The translations under genes and the position numbers were made by a program. A stretch of DNA of 64,000 nt from Hymenobacter psoromatis (GTDB lineage: Bacteria; Bacteroidota; Bacteroidia; Cytophagales; Hymenobacteraceae): NCBI GenBank assembly GCA_001596155.1, contig CP014771.1, positions 3,658,001 through 3,722,000 of the forward strand, in the 5' to 3' direction. The notes under the pieces are model-generated. The model did not search any database. It saw only the letters and a program-made list of their open reading frames with translations, and was not told the DNA's origin. Shown piece after piece: positions 1-9,926 of the stretch (position 1 is its first letter; the number at the start of each line of letters is the position of its first letter).

Positions 1-1
1 C

Positions 2-739
2 ACGCCCGGTAGCGGGCCGGTGGGCACCACGGTCACGGTCACGGGCACTGACTTCACCAACGCCACTGCGCTGACTATGAATGGGGTAGCGGTGCCAACT
101 TTCACCGTGGCAGATGCCGCCACCATCACGTTTGCGGTGCCTGCGGGCGCTACCTCCGGCCTCATCGCCGTAACTACGCAGGGAGGCACAGCCACGAGCG
201 CCAGCGCCTTCACAGTCACGGTACCCGTGCCGGCTCCCACCATTGCGAGCTTCACGCCGACCACGGGCGGGTCCGCTACTACGGTTACTATCACGGGTAC
301 CAACCTGATGGGGGCCACGGCCGTGAGCATTGGTAGCTTAAGCATCCCAACTTACACGGTGGTGTCGGCCACTACTATTACCCTGGTGGTGCCCAGCAAC
401 ACCGGCAACGTGAGCGGCCCGCTCACGGTGGTAACCCCCGGCGGCACGGCCACCAGCACCACTACCTTCAACCTGGTGCTGGCCGCGCTGGCCAGTCAGG
501 CGCTGCCTGGTTTGACGGTATTCCCGAACCCGGCCACCGATTTCATCAATATCGAGCTGCCCAAGGCCGGGGCCGCCACGGTAGCCCTCCGCGACCTCAC
601 GGGGCGGCTGGTGATGGCGCCGGTAGCCCTGGTGCCCCAGCAGTCCCTGCGCCTGCCGGCTAGCCTGGCCGCCGGGGTGTACCTGCTCGAAGTGCATCAA
701 GGCATAGAAACGGCCGTGCGCCGTATCGTAAAAGAATAA
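2..739 (+). CDS. TIG-domain T9SS-secreted protein, C-terminal part (5' end outside window)
   Basis: The frame is already open at the window edge (codon 1 at position 2), so this is the 3' end of a longer gene; the GTG at 20 is not a credible start. The visible 245 residues hold two IPT/TIG immunoglobulin-like repeats, recognisable by the GTTVTVTGTDF and ATTVTITGTNL motifs, separated by a short Pro-rich linker. The last 75 or so residues are a type A T9SS sorting domain (TVFPNPATDFINIEL near its start, GVYLLEV and a basic end), which in Bacteroidota directs export across the outer membrane and attachment or release. It is probably a cell-surface or secreted adhesin-like protein. TIG repeats alone do not define a ligand. 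A strong terminator follows 47 bases downstream. Confidence 0.9.
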   Translation, partial: TPGSGPVGTTVTVTGTDFTNATALTMNGVAVPTFTVADAATITFAVPAGATSGLIAVTTQGGTATSASAFTVTVPVPAPTIASFTPTTGGSATTVTITGTNLMGATAVSIGSLSIPTYTVVSATTITLVVPSNTGNVSGPLTVVTPGGTATSTTTFNLVLAALASQALPGLTVFPNPATDFINIELPKAGAATVALRDLTGRLVMAPVALVPQQSLRLPASLAAGVYLLEVHQGIETAVRRIVKE

Positions 740-785
740 CCCTACCCCCCCTGGTTCAGGCCAAGGGAGCTAGCCGTTTTAGAAG

Positions 786-821
786 AAAAGGCCCCGCCCG
801 AATTTTCGGGCGGGGCCTTTT
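786..821 (+). terminator. Rho-independent terminator of the TIG-domain gene
   Basis: A perfect 15-bp stem (arms 786-800 and 807-821, GC-rich core with A/T flanks) with a 6-base loop ends in a T run. It lies 47 bases after the stop codon of the upstream gene. Confidence 0.9.
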
Positions 822-882
822 GCGTTGCGTATATGGCGGGCCGTATGTCTAGCTAAACTTTAGCTTATAACCAACTTAGGAC

Positions 883-1004
883 TTAGGCAAAATCGTCTGT
901 CATTGCGAGCAAAGCGAAGCAATCGCACCCGAACGACCGGCGGGGGTATCATTCTGATGCGATTGCCGCGTTTCGCTCGCAATGACAGACGATTTTGCGT
1001 AAGT
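883..1004. repeat. Palindromic repeat of the CATTGCGAG type
   Basis: Two arms (888-910 and 975-997, 23 bp identical in inverted orientation) carry the GTCATTGCGAGC core, followed by diverged but still complementary inner sequence (AAGCGAAGCAATCGCA against TGCGATTGCCGCGTTT). Short flanking words (ACTTAGG / AAGTCCTA) are also roughly inverted. Repeats with this core are widespread in Bacteroidota and some other bacteria and are thought to be non-autonomous. A second copy of the family lies at 56592-56749. Confidence 0.8.
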
Positions 1005-1020
1005 CCTAGAACAATTCCCA

Positions 1021-1150
1021 AGTTGGTGTACGGGGCGGGCTGCCGGCTTTTCGCCGGCTGTCCGCTTGTCGTTCGCGCCGCTCGTTCTTTTAGAGAGCGG
1101 ACAGCCGGCGAAAAGCCGGCAGCCCGCACCAGTCAAGCTGTACGCCGACT
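1021..1150. repeat. Inverted repeat with 32-bp perfect arms
   Basis: The arms 1035-1066 and 1096-1127 are perfect inverted copies, and each arm is itself an internal palindrome (GCCGGCTTTTCGCCGGC). Outside them, CCAAGTTGGTGTAC (from 1018) is loosely mirrored by GTACGCCGACTTGGG (1140-1154), giving nested layers. A further GC-rich imperfect repeat with CCCTCTCCGC (1197-1206) and GCGGAGGG (1234-1241) follows. With the preceding element these fill the 625-base gap between two T9SS cargo genes; no gene is visible there. Confidence 0.75.
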
Positions 1151-1306
1151 TGGGAACCGCTCTAAGTTAGCTAAATTAGAGCTAGAAATTAGTCCTCCCT
1201 CTCCGCAGGAGTGGGGGCTAGGGGTGGGGTCACGCGGAGGGCGACAACCTTTGCGCAACGTCACTTACCAACCTGAAAACTGCTCTGACGCAATCCCTAC
1301 CCCCAC

Positions 1307-1344
1307 AAAAAAGCCCCAACCGCGCGAGTGCGGCCGGGGCTTTT
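1307..1344 (-). terminator. Terminator of the giant adhesin gene
   Basis: GCCCC (1313-1317) pairs with GGGGC (1336-1340) with extra pairing inside. The A run at 1307-1312 gives a T run on the minus strand, 20 bases past the stop codon of the 2703-residue gene. Confidence 0.8.
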
Positions 1345-1364
1345 CCAGGGGGGTAGGCTGGGGC

Positions 1365-4300
1365 TTATTCCACCACCACCTTCGTGTTTAGCTTCAGGCC
1401 ATCGGCCGTCTGCCACGTCACGAAGTACAGGCCACTAGCCAGCGGCTGGGTAGGCTGGATGGTAGCTTCGGCCGCGGCGGCCACGTGGGTCAGCACCAGG
1501 CGGCCCACGTTGTCGAATACCTGCACCGTGCCGCCCGTAGTGCTCAGGTTGGTGGTGAGCAGCTGGAAGCCCTGCTTGGTAGCGGGGTTGGGATACGCCA
1601 CCAGGGTAGGGGTAGCCGGCGCGCCATCGAAGCGCACGGCCACCACGGGCGAGTAGTCTTCCGTGCCGTCGGTATCGACCTGGCGCAGGCGGTAGTAGCT
1701 GAGGCCCGCCAGGGGCAGGGCATCGAGGGTGGCGTAGTCGTGGCGGCTGGTGGTAGTGCCCTGGGCCGCCACGCGCTGCTGGTCGGCAAACGTGCGGCCA
1801 TCGGCCGAGCGCTGCACCACGAAGTAGGCGCTGTTCTGCTCCGACGCCGTAGCCCAGGCTACGCGCACCGCCGAGCCCTGGCGCACGGCCGTGAACTGCA
1901 CGAGCTTAACGGGCAGCGGCACCGGCGGCGTGCCGGTCAGCGGGTTGTCCACTTTGTTGGTGGACGCCAAAGCGAAGAACGAGTCGCTGCCGCTGCTGCT
2001 GAGGCTAATAGTAGTGGCGGCCGACGTGGTGTAGCCGCGGGGGTCGGCGGGCGAGAACACGCCGGAGCCGCCAGCGGTGTTCCAGGTGCTGCTGCTGCTG
2101 GGAAGCGTGCCGGCCGGGACCACATTGAGGGCCACGCGCAGGTTGCCAGGCACGTGTACTTCCTCATCCACCACATCCGTATTGAAGCTCAACTGCACCG
2201 TGGGCTGGGCGATGGTGCCCGACAGCAGCTGAATACGATAGTAGCGGTTGGCCGACATGTTGGACAGTGTAGAAGCGACGATGCCGGCGGGTGCTCCGTT
2301 GATGATTTCCACCAACACTACCGGGCTTGTGGAAGTACCCTGCGGCGTAATCGTTACCGGCCGGTAGCGCCCGCCCAGGCCCACCGGGAACACCCGGATG
2401 CTGGCTGCGGCGTTGGGCAGGCTCATGGCCAGGCGCCCGGCCACGTAGGAAGTCGTGCTCGCCCCCACGATGGGCTGAACACCAGTGTTGGTGAGCGAGA
2501 GGATGTTGCTGGTGCCGGTTACGATAAGGCCCCCACGCATGGTCAGCACGTCGCCCACGGTCACGTTGGTGTTCGGGCGCAGGAAAAGATTGGCGGTGCT
2601 TACCTTCTGCAAGTCGAAGAAGGTAGTGGTGCCGGTCAGCGTGCGGTCGGCATCGGTGACGAGCTGCACCAGGCTGGTGCCGGCGTCGAAGTTGAGGCCA
2701 TTGCTGTTGGTGAAGTTACCCTGCAACACCATTGTGCTCGCTTTGGCCGAGAACACGCCACCAGCGAGGTTGCTGAAATCGCCGGTTATGCGCAGGTAAT
2801 TGCCCGTAACGCCATCGGTGACCCCGTACGAGCCAGCGTTCGCGAAGCTGCCCGTGGTTGCCACGTCGCCGCTCGCCGCTATAAAGTTGCCGGTGCTCGC
2901 GTTCGTGAAGTTGCTGCCCACCAGTAGATTACCTGCCCCCGCGTTGTAGGTGCCGCTGTTGGCGAAGGTGGTGTTCACCGTGAGGTTGCCGCTGCCCACG
3001 CTGGCGTTGTAAGTGCCGCTGTTGCTGAAGGCCGTGCCCACGGCTACGTCGCCGCTGCCGTTGTTCAAGGTGCCGGCGTTGGTGAGCGTGGTGCCGATGC
3101 TGGTGAGCCCCGCACCCAGGTTGAGCGTGCCGGTGCTGGTAGTAGCCAGGAAGGCCCCCGTGGTCAGCGCCCCATCGCCCTGGTTGAGCGTGCCGCTCAC
3201 CGTGGCCCCGCTCGTGGCCGAGGTCAGGGTGATGTTCTGGTTGGTGGAGTTATTGACAGTGGTGCTCGGGTTGACCACCAACGCGCCGTTGATGGTCAGG
3301 TCCAGGTTGCTCAGCTGCTTGGTGTTGCCGCCCGAGAAAGTCAGGTTGTTATACGTGTCGCGGGCGGGCAGCTGCACGGCCCCGCTGTAATCCACGGTGC
3401 CGCCGTTGGTCGCCACGAACGCCGAATACTTGCCGGCCGGAAACAAGGCCGAGCCAATGCGCACGGTGCCGGTGCCGGTTACGGTGTTGAAGTTGTTGGC
3501 CGCGTAGGGACCCAGGTCCAGCGTGCCTTGTAGCGAGAGGTTGGCGGCACCCAGGCTTCCGACGGTAGTCGTAATCAGGTGGCCGCTTAGGATAAATACC
3601 GGGTTGGCCAGGGTGGGGTAGGAGTTGAACGTGGGCAGGGGGTCGCTGCCATTGGCATTGTTGGTCCAGCTAGCGGCGCTGGTCCAGGGTGAGCCCCCCG
3701 GCTGCCCCGCCGTGCTGGTGCGGCTGTAGAAGGTAGGCACCTGGCCAAACTCGGTTGCGTCGCCGCCCGTGTAGTCGCCGTCGATGGTGCCCGCCGCGCC
3801 GGAATAGCCAGGATTGTTGAGCGTGTGGGTAGCCGTCGTTACCGAGCTGGCGGGGATGCCGCCAATCGGCGTCCAGGCCCCGTTGTAGAAGCGGCCCAGC
3901 TTGTAGGTGCTTTCCGTACCGATAACGTCGTTGCTGCCGTAGGTGAAGTTCTGGTTTACCGTGGGCGAGCCGAGCGTGCTGCTCACTTTCCAGTAGAAAG
4001 AGATTTTGTTGGGCGTGCCGGTTACGGGGTCGGTAGTGGAAGGGTGCGCCAGGTCGATGGGCTGCACCGTGACGATACCGGCGGCCGAGTTAGCCGTTAC
4101 GTTCATTACCACGGGCGTGTACTTGGCCGCCGCGCCCACCGGGAAGGTGAAGTTGAGCGCCCCGCTGGGGTAGTTCTTGCGCAGGCCCAGGTCAGCCACG
4201 ATGCCGTTGGTGCGGATGAAGTGGCTGGCATCAAACCCTACGATAGTAGCGGCGGCCGGGCTGCTCATCCAGAGCAGGTTAGAGCCGATGGTGAGCACGC

Positions 4301-7300
4301 CGCTGGTCAGCGTCAGCACTTTCGTGATTTCCTGGTTCGTCGTAGTGGTCGCGCCCACGCTGTTGTTCAGCGTCAGGTTGCCGAAGCGGCCCGTGCCGTT
4401 GCCCCCGATGTTCTGGTTGGCAGCGCCGGCCAGAATCAGGCTGCCCGTGCCGGTGCCCCCGCTCAGGTGGGTCGAGTAGTTCAGCACGTCGCCCAGCACG
4501 GTGATGGTTTTGCCGTTGTCGTCGAGCGTGCCCTTGGTCAGGGTCAGCGTGCCGGCCACGCGGGCGTTGGCACCCAGCTGCAGCGTGCCGCTCGGCTGGG
4601 CATTGTTCAGCACGAGGCTGCCAAACACGGTGAGGTTGGCCGCCGTGCTGGTGAGCTGCTGCACCACCGGGCCTTTGCCGGTGAAGGTGGTCGTTTGGGT
4701 GGTCGTGCCCGGCCAGAATCCGCTGCCGGTGCCAAGGCCGGTCAGGCCGGTATTAGTCGAGGAGTTGTTGTTGTTTAGCTGCTGGTCAATGTTCAGCCCC
4801 AGGCCGTTGGCGTTGAAGAATGAGTTGTCGTTGCCAATGGTCAGCGAGCCCTTCAGGCTCAACGGAATCACGCCCGTCAGCAGGCCGGCGTTTTGGTTAT
4901 TAGTGGCACCAGGGGCAACTTGCAGGTCATACAGCGGTACCGTCGAGCTCACGCTGATGGTTACGTTGCCCACGCCAGCCGCCGCGTTGCCCAGCACCAC
5001 CGTGCCGGCCGTTACGACCGTCGAGTCGGGAGCCAGGTACAGGTCGGCCGTGAGGATGGGGTTCTTCTGGTTTGAGCGGTGCAGGTTCAGGGTGCCGCCG
5101 CTCATGCGGAAAATGCTGCCCGTGCCCTGCACCTCAAACAGACCGCGCTCGTTGTTCTGGGCCGCCGTAGCGCCCTGGCCGTCGATGTCGATGGTGCCGC
5201 CGCTCTGGTCGAAGCGCAGCGCGCCATCGAGGTTGGCTACGGTGCGCCGAATCTGGCCGTTCACGTAGAGGTTGCCGCCAGTTACCTGGATGCCGGGAGC
5301 CCCGGCGCTGGCATACTCCAGGTCGTTGCCGGCATTGCCGGCCGCGCCCACTTTCAGCGTGCCTTGCAGCACCTGGAGCTGGCCGGCGAGTTTGAGGTCG
5401 GCCGCCGCGTTGTTGGCGGTGGCTATCGTCACGGTTCCGCCGGTGGCGTTCACCGTCAGGCCGGCATTGTCGGTAATGAGGTAGGGCGTCGAGGAGGCAT
5501 CGTGAATGACCAGCGGAGCCGCGACCGGTTTGGTGTAGTTCAGCGTGCCATTAGTCAGCGTCAGCCAGCTATTGGCGGGCGTGGTGAGTGAGCCGCTGCC
5601 GTCGAGGGTCAGCAGCGCCGCCCGGCCCAGACCTTTGTTTACCGTGAGCGTGTAGAGGTCAGTGACAGCGCCCGCGCTGGTCAGGTTGGTATTTTGGCTG
5701 CCCAGGAAGGTCAGGTCAACAGAGCCAATTATAGCGGGGGTGGTAGCCGTATTAACTTTTTTAAAGTCTAAAGTGCCATTATTGAGGAGTGAGCCCCCAA
5801 CGGTCAGCGAGTTTGCTACCACAGTACCAGTCGTGTTTACATCAAACGTGGCACCATTATCTACCCGCACGTCAGTATCGACGGTCAGAGCGCGGGCGGT
5901 TGTGTTTTGATAGCGGAAGGTGCCGGCCTGTACGGCCAGCAGCGAGTCGGCCCGCAGGTTGCCTGCGGTGGCGCTGCTCACCAATACGGTGCCGGGAAAG
6001 GTCGTCGCCCCGTTCGCGACGCCCGTTTTGAGCTGGGCATAAACGCGCAGGTCCTGGTTGGGTAGGGTGACGGTCTGGCCGCTGGCGGCGTTCAGCCACA
6101 GGTTGCGGTACTGGTTCAGCGTCAGCGAGCCCGCAACGGTGGGCACCGTGAAGCTGGTGCCACTGGTGTAGTATTCCACCGTGCCCCCGCCGTATTGAAT
6201 AAACGAGCCAAAGTCGCCGCCGGGAAAAACGGCCGTGGTATTGGTGCTTGACGAACTCACCCGCAGGCGGCCCGAGCCGCCAACTTTGGAATCCGGCAAG
6301 GCCCCGAAGTTGTGGCCGGTGGTAGAGGCCACGTCCAGGGTCGAGCCGCGGTCAATGACCAGTGAGCCGGAATTAGCGGTATTAGCGATTACGTTTACCG
6401 TGTGATAAATTTTACCACTGGCTGAGCCAACGAAAACGGGGTTGCCAGGACCAGGAAAATTGGTTCCGGCAGTAGAGCCGGCAGGTACTGCGGCCCCGGT
6501 GTTGCTGGCCGTGCTCCAGGTGGTGTTGGCAGTCCAGTTGCCGTTCGTCCGGCTGTAGAAAGAGGTAATCGGTCCGAAAGCCGCTGGCTCGCCGGCGGTA
6601 AACTCGCCGTCGAAAGCATCAATAGCATTAATGCCGATAAAAGAAAGTGAACCGCCTATCGACATCCCGCTATTTGGGTAAGGCGTCCACGCCACGGGCT
6701 GGTAGCGACCCGGCACGTAGTTAGCCAGCGTGCCGGTCGCATCGGCGTTGGTCATCGTAAAGGATTCGTTGACCGAGCCGCTAGGAATAGGACCGAAGCC
6801 TACACTACGAACTTTCCAATAATAAGCCAGCGAGTTAGTAGTGCCCGTTATAAAAGGATTACGTTTGTTGGTAGGGCTTACACTTACCTGACCAAACTTA
6901 TCAAGCGGTGCCGACGAGGCTAGTTGAAGGCCGATAGTAGCGGGTGCATATCTTGCCGTACTGCCTATTCCAGTGCCTACAGGGAAGGTAAAGGAATTGC
7001 CCTGACCATAGGTTTTTTGTAAACCCAAATCGCTCTGGTTACCAGCGGTCTGAATAAAACACGAGGTTGAGAAGCTATTGCCTGGGCCTAGAAATAATGC
7101 ACTCTTATTAGAGCCGTCGCCTATAACATTAGTAAGTGACAGGCGGTTAGCGCCGATGGCCAGGATATTAGTGCTCGACATCGTTAGCGTGTTGGCGACG
7201 CTCATGTTGGCAGTGAGCGTGGCCGCAACGGTTCCGGTGGCCGCCGTGCTGTTTAGTTTCAGATTACCAAATACGCCCATACCATTGCCGCTGATAGTTT

Positions 7301-9476
7301 GACCGCCAGCGCCGGCCAGCACAATACTGCCCGAGCCGCCTCCACTCGAGTGCGAGGCCGAATTAATAAGGTTGCCCAGCACATTGATGGTTTTGCCGCC
7401 GTCGTTTAATACACCATTGAGCAACGACAAAGTAACGGGGGAAGGTGGTGAGTAGTAGGTCGTTACCGCACCTCCGAGCGTGAGCGTGCCCGCCGATTTG
7501 TTAATCGTCCAGTTATTGAACGTGCCGGTGCCGGTCGCGCCTACCCCCGACGTGGGCAGCGTAGCGGCCGTGCTGTTGCTGATAGTGCCGTTATTAAATA
7601 ATTGCTGGTCTTGTCCCCCGCTGAATGTCGTCGTGTTCGCTCCTGTCAGGTAAGTGCAGCTCGCGCCAATGGTCAGGGTGCCTTGAATGGTGACGTTCAG
7701 GCCGGCTGCGTCGAAGGTTGTCGGGTTGGTATTGTCGAGTGTGAAGTTGTTGAGGACGGTTATCGGCTGCGAATTATTTGTGGCACCGGTAGTGAATTGC
7801 GAATTAATGCCAGCAAGTATAGCCTTGCTGGTAGTGCCGCCCGAAAGGGTGGGCTTTTTGATAGTAAGGTTCCAGAGAGGAGCCGTAGTTAGAATAGAAG
7901 CGTTAGTATTAGTATTAGGTAAACTAACTTCGATAGTACCGCCCGTCACAGTGGCATTGTTACTATTGATACCAATATGTAGTAGGCCGGTGCAGTTTGC
8001 CGGGTTCATGACCCGCAGGGTACCTCCCGACATGCGAAAGGCCTGGGTAAGGTATGGGATGGCAAAGCGCGCAAAAGTGGTTACCGTAGAGGTCCCGGCG
8101 TAGGTACCATTTGCCTCGAATACACCGCCCGTCATAGTAAAAGACCCCCGGTGAGTAGAAGACGTGCTCGAAGGACGAAATTTATCAACCAGGGTCGTGC
8201 CACCTTCAATCAGCATCTGGCCATCTTCACGGATAACCATAGCGTCTGGGGTTATGCTCGAGAAGCTGCCACCGCTGATGTGGTACGTACCATAGACTAC
8301 TACCCCCGTCGCATTATCGTTAATGACGGTGGCACCCGCTATCCAAAGAGTAGGGTTGGTAGCTGAAGAACCGATATTAAACCCAATGCCTGCGGTATTA
8401 CCATTGTGAATTTTGGGTAGTACAATATTGTTCCCCAGCTTTACTACCCCATTTATTAAGCTCAGCAGGTCGTTATCAACGGTCAAGTCATTTAAGCGCA
8501 AATGGCCTTGTGCCTTGTTGCCGATAGCGGAATTGTTTACTGCGGAAGTTACATTCAATTGTACCTGGCTGTCAGTTCCTTTGTTGACTTGTAGAATGTC
8601 GAGGTCGGTCGGGCCATTACAGGCAAAATTGTTGTTCGTATTACCGGTGAAGTTGAGGAGAGCCGTTTGCGCGTCGTTAGTGGTGCCGTTATGCAGGTTC
8701 ACCGTGCCGTTGTTGACGAAGCTGCCCGACGCATTTATCGTATGGAATGTTTGCGTAGCCGGAGTATTAGCAGTCGCAGGAGTCACGGGTAGGGTCACCG
8801 CTGAAACCCCCAGAAATGTACCAGCTCCAATAGTGATATCGCTGAGCACGTTGAGCGTCCGGGCAACAGCTGCTTTGCCCAAAGTGAAGCTGACCAGCGG
8901 GGTAGTAACCGTGGTGTTCGTGCGAATCAGCGTCAGGCTGCCGTTCAGCGTCAGGTCGTTATCGAGTTGGGCCACGTAGGCCGTGGCCGTGGTATTGAGC
9001 AGGCGCAGGTTGTTGTAAGAGCCGGTAGTCGGGATAGGCAGGGCCGTGGGTCCCGCGGGCCAGTTGTAGAATTCGACGGTGCCCGTGTTGGCGTCGTCAA
9101 AATTGTTGTTCGTAACTGTTGGGAAATAAGGGTACCCGATGCGGAGCGTGCCCTGGCCAGCTAGGCTATTCAGGGTAGCGAACGTAGCGCTGGAAGAGGT
9201 CAAATCGAGCACCCCGCCCTTTTGCACTGTCACGTTGAGCCCGGTGGTGGTTATGGCGGTGGTTACCGTGACCACGAAGCTATTAGTGACGACTACGCTA
9301 TAGCCAGTTGTCGGCACCTGCTGATTAATAGCAGTGGAGCCGGTCGGGTCAGTAGTCCAGGAACTGGCGCTGTTCCAGTTGCCGGTAGTGCCGCCGCCAT
9401 TGAACGTATACAAGGTTTGGCCCACGGCCAAGTTGCCGCATAAAAACGCTAATAATCCAAGTAATAATGCTTTCAT
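1365..9476 (-). CDS. Giant secreted beta-rich repeat protein with T9SS C-terminal domain
   Basis: 2703 residues. It starts with a signal peptide (MKALLLGLLAFLCGNLAVGQ) and ends with a T9SS type A sorting domain (LVAYPNPATKQGFQL near residue 2620, KVVVE at the end). The bulk is Gly/Asn/Thr/Ser-rich, with endless short beta-strand motifs such as LTLNGSLTL and GTLTIG, expected to fold as a long beta-helix or beta-solenoid. Three related modules begin near residues 22, 973 and 1915, each opening with a W-rich segment (the last two with FYSRT) followed by G-x-LRIG/VRIG and YNNL motifs. A fibronectin-like segment (PVKLVQFTAVRQG) precedes the sorting domain. The role is probably surface adhesion or biofilm matrix; the family gives no ligand. 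Long antisense open frames inside it are composition artefacts. Confidence 0.93.
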   Translation of the reverse strand: MKALLLGLLAFLCGNLAVGQTLYTFNGGGTTGNWNSASSWTTDPTGSTAINQQVPTTGYSVVVTNSFVVTVTTAITTTGLNVTVQKGGVLDLTSSSATFATLNSLAGQGTLRIGYPYFPTVTNNNFDDANTGTVEFYNWPAGPTALPIPTTGSYNNLRLLNTTATAYVAQLDNDLTLNGSLTLIRTNTTVTTPLVSFTLGKAAVARTLNVLSDITIGAGTFLGVSAVTLPVTPATANTPATQTFHTINASGSFVNNGTVNLHNGTTNDAQTALLNFTGNTNNNFACNGPTDLDILQVNKGTDSQVQLNVTSAVNNSAIGNKAQGHLRLNDLTVDNDLLSLINGVVKLGNNIVLPKIHNGNTAGIGFNIGSSATNPTLWIAGATVINDNATGVVVYGTYHISGGSFSSITPDAMVIREDGQMLIEGGTTLVDKFRPSSTSSTHRGSFTMTGGVFEANGTYAGTSTVTTFARFAIPYLTQAFRMSGGTLRVMNPANCTGLLHIGINSNNATVTGGTIEVSLPNTNTNASILTTAPLWNLTIKKPTLSGGTTSKAILAGINSQFTTGATNNSQPITVLNNFTLDNTNPTTFDAAGLNVTIQGTLTIGASCTYLTGANTTTFSGGQDQQLFNNGTISNSTAATLPTSGVGATGTGTFNNWTINKSAGTLTLGGAVTTYYSPPSPVTLSLLNGVLNDGGKTINVLGNLINSASHSSGGGSGSIVLAGAGGQTISGNGMGVFGNLKLNSTAATGTVAATLTANMSVANTLTMSSTNILAIGANRLSLTNVIGDGSNKSALFLGPGNSFSTSCFIQTAGNQSDLGLQKTYGQGNSFTFPVGTGIGSTARYAPATIGLQLASSAPLDKFGQVSVSPTNKRNPFITGTTNSLAYYWKVRSVGFGPIPSGSVNESFTMTNADATGTLANYVPGRYQPVAWTPYPNSGMSIGGSLSFIGINAIDAFDGEFTAGEPAAFGPITSFYSRTNGNWTANTTWSTASNTGAAVPAGSTAGTNFPGPGNPVFVGSASGKIYHTVNVIANTANSGSLVIDRGSTLDVASTTGHNFGALPDSKVGGSGRLRVSSSSTNTTAVFPGGDFGSFIQYGGGTVEYYTSGTSFTVPTVAGSLTLNQYRNLWLNAASGQTVTLPNQDLRVYAQLKTGVANGATTFPGTVLVSSATAGNLRADSLLAVQAGTFRYQNTTARALTVDTDVRVDNGATFDVNTTGTVVANSLTVGGSLLNNGTLDFKKVNTATTPAIIGSVDLTFLGSQNTNLTSAGAVTDLYTLTVNKGLGRAALLTLDGSGSLTTPANSWLTLTNGTLNYTKPVAAPLVIHDASSTPYLITDNAGLTVNATGGTVTIATANNAAADLKLAGQLQVLQGTLKVGAAGNAGNDLEYASAGAPGIQVTGGNLYVNGQIRRTVANLDGALRFDQSGGTIDIDGQGATAAQNNERGLFEVQGTGSIFRMSGGTLNLHRSNQKNPILTADLYLAPDSTVVTAGTVVLGNAAAGVGNVTISVSSTVPLYDLQVAPGATNNQNAGLLTGVIPLSLKGSLTIGNDNSFFNANGLGLNIDQQLNNNNSSTNTGLTGLGTGSGFWPGTTTQTTTFTGKGPVVQQLTSTAANLTVFGSLVLNNAQPSGTLQLGANARVAGTLTLTKGTLDDNGKTITVLGDVLNYSTHLSGGTGTGSLILAGAANQNIGGNGTGRFGNLTLNNSVGATTTTNQEITKVLTLTSGVLTIGSNLLWMSSPAAATIVGFDASHFIRTNGIVADLGLRKNYPSGALNFTFPVGAAAKYTPVVMNVTANSAAGIVTVQPIDLAHPSTTDPVTGTPNKISFYWKVSSTLGSPTVNQNFTYGSNDVIGTESTYKLGRFYNGAWTPIGGIPASSVTTATHTLNNPGYSGAAGTIDGDYTGGDATEFGQVPTFYSRTSTAGQPGGSPWTSAASWTNNANGSDPLPTFNSYPTLANPVFILSGHLITTTVGSLGAANLSLQGTLDLGPYAANNFNTVTGTGTVRIGSALFPAGKYSAFVATNGGTVDYSGAVQLPARDTYNNLTFSGGNTKQLSNLDLTINGALVVNPSTTVNNSTNQNITLTSATSGATVSGTLNQGDGALTTGAFLATTSTGTLNLGAGLTSIGTTLTNAGTLNNGSGDVAVGTAFSNSGTYNASVGSGNLTVNTTFANSGTYNAGAGNLLVGSNFTNASTGNFIAASGDVATTGSFANAGSYGVTDGVTGNYLRITGDFSNLAGGVFSAKASTMVLQGNFTNSNGLNFDAGTSLVQLVTDADRTLTGTTTFFDLQKVSTANLFLRPNTNVTVGDVLTMRGGLIVTGTSNILSLTNTGVQPIVGASTTSYVAGRLAMSLPNAAASIRVFPVGLGGRYRPVTITPQGTSTSPVVLVEIINGAPAGIVASTLSNMSANRYYRIQLLSGTIAQPTVQLSFNTDVVDEEVHVPGNLRVALNVVPAGTLPSSSSTWNTAGGSGVFSPADPRGYTTSAATTISLSSSGSDSFFALASTNKVDNPLTGTPPVPLPVKLVQFTAVRQGSAVRVAWATASEQNSAYFVVQRSADGRTFADQQRVAAQGTTTSRHDYATLDALPLAGLSYYRLRQVDTDGTEDYSPVVAVRFDGAPATPTLVAYPNPATKQGFQLLTTNLSTTGGTVQVFDNVGRLVLTHVAAAAEATIQPTQPLASGLYFVTWQTADGLKLNTKVVVE

Positions 9477-9863
9477 GGAGGGTAGTTCTAATGAAAAAGG
9501 ACTCAGGAAATATTTTAGTTGACTTTACTGATAACGGGCAAAATTTCTCCTCTGCGAAGTTTGCACAATTAATTCAGTATAAAAAGCCGTTTCCCGCGTG
9601 TCGATGCTTATAGCGCAATTATCTTCTATTAGAAAAAATATTGCTTCACAAAGTGCAATAAACAGTGGAAAAACAAGTAGAATTTAATTAGTATTTTAAC
9701 AAGATAAAATTTTTGAACCCAAAGTTCTGACAGCAGAGGCCGCCCACGAGCCGGGCACGTAGCCAGTGCGTGGCGAGCTGGCCACCCGGCAAAATTTTCG
9801 GGAGCTACTACCCTTACCCAATGCTGGCCAGCGGTTGGGTACTGACTGGCTCCAAGGCTTTTC
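9477..9863. other. AT-rich leader of the giant adhesin gene, no gene seen
   Basis: Positions 9477-9720 are clearly AT-rich against the GC-rich surroundings and lie directly upstream of the minus-strand adhesin gene, so they probably hold its promoter. I found no exact TAnnTTTG element on that strand. The open frame at 9629-9865 on the minus strand is not convincing as a gene. Confidence 0.5.
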
Positions 9864-9898
9864 AAAAAGAAACCCCTACCGGAAGCCAGTAGGGGTTT
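9864..9898 (-). terminator. Terminator of the DUF11-repeat giant gene
   Basis: AAACCCCTAC (9870-9879) pairs perfectly with GTAGGGGTTT (9889-9898). The A run 9864-9868 reads as T's on the minus strand, about 30 bases beyond the stop codon. Confidence 0.85.
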
Positions 9899-9926
9899 GC
9901 TTGGAAAGAGGGGGGTAGGGATGGGC

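Noticed and set aside
1485..2927. 480-codon open frame on the plus strand
   Set aside because: It is antisense to the conserved C-terminal third of the giant adhesin, has low-complexity His/Arg/Gly-rich sequence and no start context. GC-rich codons leave few stops in the opposite strand.
9629..9865. 78-codon minus-strand frame
   Set aside because: It runs from a GC-rich into an AT-rich stretch, is Phe/Leu-rich only from AT bias and shows no family motif.
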